Of a stretch of DNA of 64,000 bases, positions 58,182-64,000 are shown in pieces (within the stretch, counting starts at the first letter, position 1; the number at the start of each line of letters is the position of its first letter). The stretch is from Halanaerobium praevalens DSM 2228 (lineage in GTDB: Bacteria; Bacillota; Halanaerobiia; Halanaerobiales; Halanaerobiaceae): contig NC_017455.1 in assembly GCF_000165465.1 (NCBI RefSeq), forward strand, positions 310,001-374,000. The letters are read 5' to 3'. Under the pieces are notes generated by a model. It searched no databases, was not told where the DNA came from, and saw nothing but the letters and a program-made list of their open reading frames with translations. The translations under genes were made by a program, and so were the position numbers.

Positions 58182-59963
58182 ATGAAATTTAATTTAGAAA
58201 AAGATAGTTTTTTTACTAAACTAATTTTTAGATTTTTAATAATTACTATGATTGTTGTTTTAATTTTTGGATTTTCAGTAATTACTTATTTTAAAACATT
58301 TTTTATTGAACAAAAAGAGGCTCAGATTCATAAAAATAGCAATGCAGTGATTGATTATTTAGCTGAATCAAAAATAGAAAATAATAAACAAGAAATTGTA
58401 AACTGGCTTAGTATAATTGGTCAATTAAATGAAGGTCACGCTTGGCTTGTAAATGAAAAAGGAGTTTTAGAATATAGTTATCCCTATTCTTTTGATGAAA
58501 AAAAAGTTTTTTCAGGGTATGAAACTATTTTTGCTGGTAATTCAATTGCTCGTGAAATTAATAGTGATGATTTTGAAATCACAATGCAGTTTGTCGGTCT
58601 GCCTGTTAAATATCAGGGAGAAGTAATAGCTGCTTTATTGGTTTTTACTCCAGTTGAAGAAATAAACTCTATAATAGAACATGTATTTAAAATTATGCTC
58701 TCTATTTCACTATTTGCACTATTTTTTATACTTTTTATTTCTTATTATTTTTCTCGTTCTTTAGCTAAACCATTACATAATATGGGGCTGGTAGCTTCCC
58801 AAATAAGTCAAGGTAAATATGGTAAAAAAGTGGAAATCAAAGAAAAAGGAGCTAGCCAAGAAGTAAAGATTCTTTCCGAAAGTATTAATTTAATGTCTCA
58901 GAAATTAAAACAGACTATTGAGAGCTTAGCTGAAGAAAAAAATAAGTTAAAATATGTATTATCAGGTATGGCAGAGGGAATTATTGCTGTAAATCATTTA
59001 GGTGAAATTATCTTGACAAATAAGGCAGCAGCAGAAATATTTGATTTTAAAGCTGATTTGCAAGGGGAGAAGATAACTGAAGTTAATTTGGATTCAGAAG
59101 TAAAAGAAAATTTTAAGCAAATTATAGCTTCTGAAAGCTTTGCTAGTAAACAATTAGTAATTAGTAGAGAAAAAACAAAAGAATATTATTTAGTTCATTT
59201 AACTGAGATTAAACTGCAGGATGATCAATTTTGGGGTGGAGTAGCAATTTTTCATGATATTAGTGAAAGATATCGCTTTGAAAAATTACAGCGAGAGTTT
59301 GTGGCTAATGTTTCACATGAACTAAAAAGTCCTTTAACTTCAATCAAAGGCTCAGCTGAAATACTTTTAGATGGAATTATAGAAAATGAGGCTCAACAAA
59401 AGGAATATTTAAAAATGATTTTAAAAGAAAGCAATAGTTTAGCTCATTTAATAGATGAAACTTTAACTTTAGCTGAAATTGATTCTGGTGGGGTTGAATT
59501 AAACAAAGAAAAAATAAAAGTAAAAACTCTTTTTCAGGATTTAGAAATATTTTTTGATAATATAAAAAAAGAAGAACAGAGTTTAGAATTTGAATTTGAA
59601 GCTGATTTAGAGCTTTATGCTAATCGAGAAAAAATAAGGCAGGTTTTAATTAATTTATTAACAAATAGTGTTAAATATTCAGCTAAAAAAGGAAAAATAA
59701 AGTTAAAGGCCTTGCAAATGGCTGAAAAGATTAAAATTTCAGTATCAGATAATGGCATTGGAATTCCTAAAGCAGAACAAAAAAATATTTGGGAGCGTTT
59801 TTATAAAATAGATAAAGCTAGGACTCCTGGTGAAAGAAGTAGTGGTCTGGGCTTAGCAATAGTTAAGCAGATAATCCAAGAACACCAAGGAAAATTAGCT
59901 TTAAAAAGCCAAGTTGGCGAGGGCTCTACTTTTAGTTTTATACTGCCAAATAAAGTAGATTAA
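58182..59963 (+). CDS. PhoR/WalK-type sensor histidine kinase
   Basis: The 593-residue membrane kinase has a first transmembrane helix near residues 14-35, an extracytoplasmic sensor domain (about 36-165) and a second helix near 167-188. A HAMP domain, a PAS domain (GMAEGIIAVNHLGEIILTNKAAAEIF, near 260-330), HisKA with His379 in FVANVSHELKSPLTS, and HATPase with NLLTNSVKYS, DNGIGIP and GLGLAIVK follow. It should phosphorylate the response regulator at 60050. The extracytoplasmic sensor and the adjacent LysM protein suggest a cell-envelope signal. Confidence 0.92.
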   Translation: MKFNLEKDSFFTKLIFRFLIITMIVVLIFGFSVITYFKTFFIEQKEAQIHKNSNAVIDYLAESKIENNKQEIVNWLSIIGQLNEGHAWLVNEKGVLEYSYPYSFDEKKVFSGYETIFAGNSIAREINSDDFEITMQFVGLPVKYQGEVIAALLVFTPVEEINSIIEHVFKIMLSISLFALFFILFISYYFSRSLAKPLHNMGLVASQISQGKYGKKVEIKEKGASQEVKILSESINLMSQKLKQTIESLAEEKNKLKYVLSGMAEGIIAVNHLGEIILTNKAAAEIFDFKADLQGEKITEVNLDSEVKENFKQIIASESFASKQLVISREKTKEYYLVHLTEIKLQDDQFWGGVAIFHDISERYRFEKLQREFVANVSHELKSPLTSIKGSAEILLDGIIENEAQQKEYLKMILKESNSLAHLIDETLTLAEIDSGGVELNKEKIKVKTLFQDLEIFFDNIKKEEQSLEFEFEADLELYANREKIRQVLINLLTNSVKYSAKKGKIKLKALQMAEKIKISVSDNGIGIPKAEQKNIWERFYKIDKARTPGERSSGLGLAIVKQIIQEHQGKLALKSQVGEGSTFSFILPNKVD

Positions 59964-60049
59964 ATTGCTTAAAAGTTAATATTTTTTAATTTGATCATAT
60001 TTTCATCACATAAATTTGATAAATTAGTTGAAGAGAGGTGAAGACTCTA

Positions 60050-60727
60050 ATGGATAAAAAAAAGATTTTAATCATAGATGATGATCTGCAAATAACTAAA
60101 ATTTTAAGAGATTATTTTAATTATGAAAATTTTGAAGTTTTTGTGGCTCATGATGGGCAAAAAGGTTTAGAAAAAATTAACAATTTAGAGATAGATATTA
60201 TAATTTTAGATTTAATGCTGCCTAAAAAAAATGGTTTAGATATTTGCCGTCAATTAAAGCCCCATAACAAAATACCGATTATAATTTTGAGTGCTAAAAA
60301 TCGTGAAAATGATAGAATTAAAGGGCTTGAGTTAGGAGCAGATGATTATGTAACTAAACCATTTAGTCCTAAAGAATTAGTTTTGCGGGTTAAAAACGTT
60401 TTAAAAAGAATTAATAATGATCAAGACCAAAATGAGCTTAGTTTTCCCGATTTAATAATTAATAAAGAGCAAAGATTAGTTAAGGTAAAAAAAGAAGAAA
60501 TTGCTTTAGCACCTAAAGAATTTGATTTACTCTGGCAGCTGGCTTCTTCTCCGAAAACTGTTTTTAGTCGAGAAAAACTATTAGAGTTGGTCTGGGATTT
60601 CGATTATTTTGGTGGGATTAGAACAGTTGATACCCATATTAAATCGATTCGAAATAAATTAGGGGCAGAAGTGGGTAATTATGTGCAGACTGTCTGGGGA
60701 ATTGGTTATAAATTTGGAATCAAATAA
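60050..60727 (+). CDS. OmpR/PhoB-family response regulator
   Basis: The 225-residue protein has a receiver domain with D10-D12, phospho-acceptor D54 in IIILDLMLPKKNG, and Lys in DDYVTKPFSPKEL. A winged-helix DNA-binding domain follows (LAPKEFDLLWQLASSP; TVDTHIKSIRNKLG; VQTVWGIGYKF). It is the partner of the preceding kinase. The GTG at 60038 lies in GAGAGGTGAAG, so ATG 60050 is used. Direct repeats at 57075-57106 are a plausible target. Confidence 0.93.
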   Translation: MDKKKILIIDDDLQITKILRDYFNYENFEVFVAHDGQKGLEKINNLEIDIIILDLMLPKKNGLDICRQLKPHNKIPIIILSAKNRENDRIKGLELGADDYVTKPFSPKELVLRVKNVLKRINNDQDQNELSFPDLIINKEQRLVKVKKEEIALAPKEFDLLWQLASSPKTVFSREKLLELVWDFDYFGGIRTVDTHIKSIRNKLGAEVGNYVQTVWGIGYKFGIK

Positions 60728-60736
60728 AGATTGACT

Positions 60737-60764
60737 GCTGCCAGACTCAGGCAGCTTTATTTTT
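60737..60764 (+). terminator. Terminator of the two-component operon
   Basis: GCTGCC (60737-60742), loop AGACTCA and GGCAGC (60750-60755) are followed by TTTATTTTT. Confidence 0.85.
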
Positions 60765-60896
60765 AGCTTAATTAGATAATATTGGAAAAATAACTTAAAA
60801 TTTCTTCTTAAAAATGATATAATAAGATTAATAAATTTTTTAAATGGAAAAAGTAATAATTAAATTCTAAAAATAGTCTTGGAGAAAGGGGTAGAA

Positions 60897-61442
60897 ATGA
60901 ATAAAGTAGAGCCCATTAGAGATAAAGCAAAAATTGAAGAAATGAAAAATATACTCTTAAAACAGAGCTATCGTAATTATATTCTTTTTGTACTTGGAAT
61001 TAATACCGGTTTGAGAATTAGTGATATGTTAAATCTGAAAGTTCAAGATATCCGCAACCAAAGTCATATTGTTTTAAAAGAACAGAAGACTTCTAAAAAT
61101 AAACGATTTTTGATCAATTCTAAGCTGCGGCAGGAGTTGGAAGCTTATATTAAAGCAATGGCAGCAGAAGAATATTTATTTCAGAGTAGAATTGGTCAGA
61201 ATAAACCTTTATCTCGTTTTCAAGCTTATAGGATTTTTAGTGAGGCGGGGCGTAAAGCTGGTCTGGAAAGTATCGGCTGTCATTCTACCCGCAAAACTTT
61301 TGGCTATCATCATTATAAAAAGAATAAAGATGTAGCTCTGCTGCAGAAAATTTTTAACCATTCTTCTCCTAGTATAACCTTAGATTATATAGGCATTACC
61401 CAAGATATAATGGATAGTTCGATTGAAAAATTTTCTCTTTAA
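60897..61442 (+). CDS. Small tyrosine recombinase / integrase
   Basis: The 181-residue protein consists of the catalytic domain alone. The conserved catalytic residues are visible: R40 in INTGLRISDMLNL, a lysine in the KTSKNKRF beta-hairpin, H129 and R132 in CHSTRKTFGYHH, H155 in IFNHSS and Tyr164 in LDYIGI. The usual N-terminal SAM-like DNA-binding domain is missing, as in a group of small Firmicute integrases. No phage or transposon genes lie beside it, so its element is not apparent. TTG 60879 sits before the ribosome-binding site, so ATG 60897 behind AAAGGGG is used. Confidence 0.85.
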   Translation: MNKVEPIRDKAKIEEMKNILLKQSYRNYILFVLGINTGLRISDMLNLKVQDIRNQSHIVLKEQKTSKNKRFLINSKLRQELEAYIKAMAAEEYLFQSRIGQNKPLSRFQAYRIFSEAGRKAGLESIGCHSTRKTFGYHHYKKNKDVALLQKIFNHSSPSITLDYIGITQDIMDSSIEKFSL

Positions 61443-61599
61443 ATTTAAAGTTAAGGCTTAAATTTTAGTTAGAATATTTTAAAATACTAGATTATAGCTT
61501 GCTAGTAGATAAAATTTAATATTTAAAAATAGATTAGATTAATCTTTTTTAATTTGCTTTTAATGTTGCTCTAAAGTTTTTCTAATTTTGGACTGTTAT

Positions 61600-61731
61600 T
61601 ATGTAGTTAAGCTAAGAGAAAGAAAGTGTTATCCCCTTTTTTAAGCTGCTGCAGAGAGCAGCTCTGACATAAATTAAAAGTATAGATACTTTACTCCTTG
61701 TTTTACCGTCCTTAATTGGGCGGTTTTTTTA
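61600..61731 (+). ncRNA. Candidate structured small RNA
   Basis: The 470-base gap after the integrase holds no reading frame. It contains AGCTGCT, loop GCAGAG, AGCAGCT (61644-61663), then AAGTAT AG ATACTT (61678-61691), then a strong terminator, ACCGTCC and GGGCGGT (61705-61724) with seven or more T. A TATTAT at 61597-61602 could be a -10 element, but the -35 is poor. It could instead be a leftover untranslated region. Confidence 0.35.
61705..61731 (+). terminator. Strong terminator in the integrase-ATPase gap
   Basis: ACCGTCC (61705-61711), TTAATT loop and GGGCGGT (61718-61724) are followed by a T run to 61731. It is too far from the integrase stop to be its obvious terminator. Confidence 0.75.
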
Positions 61732-61883
61732 TTATTTAGAATTTGTTCTAAATATTAAATCTTATTTAGATCAATACAATTAGTTTGATATTTTTATTGA
61801 TATTCTCAGATTAGGACTATATATTTAAGAATCTGAAAAGCAGGCTCTTTAGCAAGAAAAATTATATTTTAAATAAAATGCAT

Positions 61884-61909
61884 AAAAAAAGAGCAGGAAT
61901 ATCTGCTCT
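61884..61909 (-). terminator. Terminator of the AAA-ATPase/nuclease gene
   Basis: On the minus strand AGAGCAG, loop ATATTC and CTGCTCT are followed by T residues (A run at 61884-61890 on the plus strand). Confidence 0.85.
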
Positions 61910-61912
61910 AAT

Positions 61913-63502
61913 TTAATCTATTTCTTCTATTTTAATATCCTGTATATTTCTTTTTTTGGTGTCAAAATTGATGCTGATCAAAACTAATTTTTTATCTTTA
62001 ATTTTAAATTTTTCAGCATAATTTTTATCTTTTATCTGCTGCAGAGCTTTTTCAGCATCCTGATTTGCCTTGAATTCAATAATATAAATATCCGTTTCAG
62101 TTGCAATTGTACAATCTATTCTTCCTTCAGAGCTTAGGACTTCTGAGTAAACATTTAAATTGTTATCTGTTAATAGAGTAGTTATCAGATAAAAAAGACT
62201 GTTGTAATAAGCTTCTCTATTTTGAAGAGATTTTGGGATATTAATATTTATCAGACTGGCAAATATAGATTTTATCTGTTCAATAAATTCTTCAAGATTT
62301 TTATTGATTAATGCTTTTTTTATTCGGTGTACAACCGGAACTGTAATTTTGTTTTGAGAAAATGATTTTGCTAAATTTAGAGTAAATCCATTTTCTACTT
62401 CTTGATTTGGATATCCCATTTTGTATAGCTCTTTACTTTTAATTCCTTTAATTGTTAAATAGCCAGTTTGGAAAAGTAGTGGCACTATTTCAAGATTTTC
62501 AATATCATAAGCCTTAATTTCATTTTTTCCAATTACTACACTTTCTAAACTGCTGATGTCGAAGTTATGGCTTTTAATTAAGTCAATTAAAAAAGTCGGA
62601 GTACCACTTTCAAACCAGTAATTATCAAAATCCAAATTTACTAAAGCATTGCCAACTGAAAAAGGGTTATAAACTTTACTATCTTTTTCTGTAAAACGAA
62701 AACCATTATACATTTGCTTGAACTTTTTTCTGCATTCTGGAATACTTAAATTCTTTTTTTCTGCTAGTTTAGCAAAATATGGTTTGAAATATTTATCCAA
62801 TTCTTCTTCTGTATAACCCATTATTTCAGCAAATTTCACTTTTTGATCAAGTTCAATTAGATTATTTAGAGTAGAAAATATTGATAGCTTACTAAACTTA
62901 GTTACTCCTGTTATAAAAACCTTTTCTAGATAGGGTTCAAGTGGTTTAAGATTGTCATAAAATAGTTTTAAAAATTCTTGATTCTCTAAAGCAATTTCAA
63001 TTTTATTTTTAGAACTTTCAATACCACTTAAATGAGATAATATTGGTTTATCATATTCGTCAATTAATAAGACAACTTTTTTATTAGTTTTTTTAAAGAT
63101 TTTTTTAATTAATTTATTAAATCTAGTTGGTACATAAGTTGAGGTCAGGTCAAGATTATACTCATTAGCATAATCAGCAATTTTTTCGCCTAAGACAATT
63201 TTTAATTGTTCGGTAGTTTGAGAAATTATTTCATTAAAATCCAATCTAATAATAGGATATTTATCCCAATTTAAATCTTGATTTGAAATATAAAGGTCAT
63301 TAAAAAGTTCTTTTTTGCCCTGGTAGAATTTTTCCATAGTATCAACAAAAAGGGTTTTGCCAAAGCGGCGGGGGCGAGAAAGGAAAAAATATGGTTCTTT
63401 ACTATTTACAATTTGATATAAAAATTTGGTTTTATCTACATAAATAAAATCATCTTTGATAATTTCTTCAAAATTTGCTTTTGAAACAGTAATATCCTTC
63501 AT
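61913..63502 (-). CDS. AAA-ATPase-like protein with PD-(D/E)XK nuclease-like domain
   Basis: The 529-residue protein has the AAA-ATPase_like layout. The N-terminal P-loop variant is SRPRRFGKTL (residues 42-51) and the Walker B-like strand is KKVVLLIDEYDKPI near 140. The C-terminal PDDEXK_9-type domain has SSEGRIDCTIATETDIYIIEFKANQDAEKAL (near 470-500), with Asp and Glu-x-Lys residues of the nuclease core. Such proteins are multicopy in anaerobic bacteria; their role is unknown, with mobile-element or defence links suggested. GGAGG precedes the ATG. Confidence 0.88.
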   Translation of the reverse strand: MKDITVSKANFEEIIKDDFIYVDKTKFLYQIVNSKEPYFFLSRPRRFGKTLFVDTMEKFYQGKKELFNDLYISNQDLNWDKYPIIRLDFNEIISQTTEQLKIVLGEKIADYANEYNLDLTSTYVPTRFNKLIKKIFKKTNKKVVLLIDEYDKPILSHLSGIESSKNKIEIALENQEFLKLFYDNLKPLEPYLEKVFITGVTKFSKLSIFSTLNNLIELDQKVKFAEIMGYTEEELDKYFKPYFAKLAEKKNLSIPECRKKFKQMYNGFRFTEKDSKVYNPFSVGNALVNLDFDNYWFESGTPTFLIDLIKSHNFDISSLESVVIGKNEIKAYDIENLEIVPLLFQTGYLTIKGIKSKELYKMGYPNQEVENGFTLNLAKSFSQNKITVPVVHRIKKALINKNLEEFIEQIKSIFASLININIPKSLQNREAYYNSLFYLITTLLTDNNLNVYSEVLSSEGRIDCTIATETDIYIIEFKANQDAEKALQQIKDKNYAEKFKIKDKKLVLISINFDTKKRNIQDIKIEEID

Positions 63503-63525
63503 TTTGACACCTCCAACTTAAACTA

Positions 63526-63554
63526 ATTATACTTTAAATTTTGCTGATTATCAA
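63526..63554 (-). promoter_or_regulatory. Promoter of the AAA-ATPase/nuclease gene
   Basis: On the minus strand TTGATA, a 17-base spacer and TATAAT, ending 24 bases before the ATG. Confidence 0.8.
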
Positions 63555-63654
63555 TTAAACTTAAATATTAGTTTAACTCAAGTATAATATATCACAAAAC
63601 GAACTTGTGTCAATAAAATTCAAGTTAATTCGACAAAAAACAGAGAAATATTAA

Positions 63655-63683
63655 TTGATTTTAAGGCGAGAGTGTATTATAAT
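63655..63683 (+). promoter_or_regulatory. Promoter 1 in the right-end gap
   Basis: TTGATT (63655-63660), 17 bases and TATAAT (63678-63683). No reading frame follows before the window ends. A hairpin TTCTGCAA/TTGCAGAA near 63749-63779 lies downstream. The whole stretch 63503-64000 is without a gene. Confidence 0.65.
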
Positions 63684-63825
63684 AAAAGTTGTTAAGGAAT
63701 TGAACACATCAGTTGAAATATAAACAGAAAATTGATCTGAGCAAGGTTCTGCAAATATATTCAGTGGTTTATTGCAGAATTAAATTTATCAGTTAATTAA
63801 AACATATAAAGAAAAAGAGATTAAA

Positions 63826-63840
63826 TGACAGCCGATGTCA
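63826..63840. promoter_or_regulatory. 15-bp near-palindrome, copy 1
   Basis: TGACAGCCGATGTCA has outer arms TGACA/TGTCA. It shares ATGACA, CCGATGTCACAA and flanks with the copy at 63968, 142 bases away. It may be an operator. Confidence 0.5.
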
Positions 63841-63901
63841 CAATAATTGTTAACTGAAAAGTTTTACTTTAGTATTCGACAAAATTAGCTACTCTAATTA
63901 G

Positions 63902-63930
63902 TTGATGTATTATGAATAATGTTATAAAAT
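63902..63930 (+). promoter_or_regulatory. Promoter 2 in the right-end gap
   Basis: TTGATG (63902-63907), 17 bases and TAAAAT (63925-63930), followed 38 bases later by the second near-palindrome. Confidence 0.4.
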
Positions 63931-63967
63931 AAAGAATGTGAGCGAAATAGAAGTGTTATCTGTAAAA

Positions 63968-63982
63968 TGACATCCGATGTCA
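63968..63982. promoter_or_regulatory. 15-bp palindrome, copy 2
   Basis: TGACATCCGATGTCA is a perfect inverted repeat (TGACATC/GATGTCA) around one base. It is the better copy of the pair and lies at the window's right edge, so its gene is probably outside. Confidence 0.55.
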
Positions 63983-64000
63983 CAAAATATAATCCTAACT

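Noticed and set aside
60897-63502. Prophage or integrative element containing the recombinase and the AAA-ATPase
   Set aside because: No structural, replication or conjugation genes and no direct-repeat attachment ends are visible; proximity alone is insufficient.
63601-63650. LexA-type operator suggested by CGAAC near 63600
   Set aside because: Only one half-site is present; the inverted GTTCG partner at the required distance is missing.

Overview
The window is very AT-rich, with strong AGGAGG ribosome-binding sites, frequent TTG/GTG starts and tightly packed operons. It looks like the chromosome of an anaerobic low-GC Firmicute. Two WaaP-like sugar kinases and an O-antigen-ligase-like protein next to S-layer-type sequences suggest a cell with an outer membrane; Halanaerobiales would fit, but this is inference from gene content, not a proven identity.

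Layout. 1-6655: end of a surface-polysaccharide (LPS core / O-antigen-like) cluster: ligase-like protein, two sugar kinases, three GT4 glycosyltransferases and a nucleotide-sugar epimerase. 6733-6908: tRNA-Glu(TTC) on the minus strand with its own promoter and terminator. 7130-8476: CoA-disulfide-reductase-like flavoprotein. 8539-27520: a complete ethanolamine-utilisation microcompartment locus. It holds a divergent PduT-like shell gene, then eutS-eutP-eutV-eutW, then eutA-B-C-L, a eutK-like gene, eutE, eutM, eutT, pduL, eutJ, an unknown, eutN, a small unknown, a second BMC-H gene, eutH, pduS, pduT and eutG. Two leaders (before eutS and before eutA) carry paired hexaloop hairpins with A at loop position 1 and G at position 4, followed by terminators. 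These are the RNA targets expected for the ANTAR antiterminator EutV, so the sensor EutW and EutV probably switch on both halves by antitermination. EutABC with EutT and PduS supply and maintain the B12-dependent lyase; EutE, PduL and EutG turn acetaldehyde into acetyl-phosphate and ethanol inside a shell made of EutS, EutL, EutM-type, PduT and EutN proteins.

27634-35138: a DUF134 regulator, a purine-riboswitch-controlled NCS2 permease, a cupin, a frameshifted pseudogene, a TPP-riboswitch-controlled thiamine/pyrimidine ABC operon and adenosylhomocysteinase. 35267-42824: a 1203-residue tandem nucleotidase with S-layer-like repeats, a UbiA prenyltransferase and a second NMT1-type ABC transporter; near-perfect palindromic repeats of 44-54 bp stand at the boundaries of these units. 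42962-43588: WrbA-type flavoprotein. 43817-51685: a four-gene Wadjet (JetABCD) anti-plasmid SMC system. 51783-56152: diguanylate cyclase, glycerate dehydrogenase/kinase pair and aldo-keto reductase, with degenerate relatives of the palindromic repeat. 56364-60727: an anchored acidic hypothetical protein, divergent from an orphan 5'-nucleotidase C-domain/LysM protein that is linked to a histidine kinase/OmpR-type regulator pair. 60897-61442: a small tyrosine recombinase. 61913-63502: an AAA-ATPase/PD-(D/E)XK protein. 63503-64000: no gene, but two promoter-like sequences, each followed by a 15-bp palindrome.

The points most worth a second look are the two EutV-type antitermination leaders, the Wadjet operon with its unusual Walker A motif, the palindromic repeat family, the BMC protein with a SAP/Rho-N-like tail, and the tandem 11-bp direct repeats beside the OmpR-type system.
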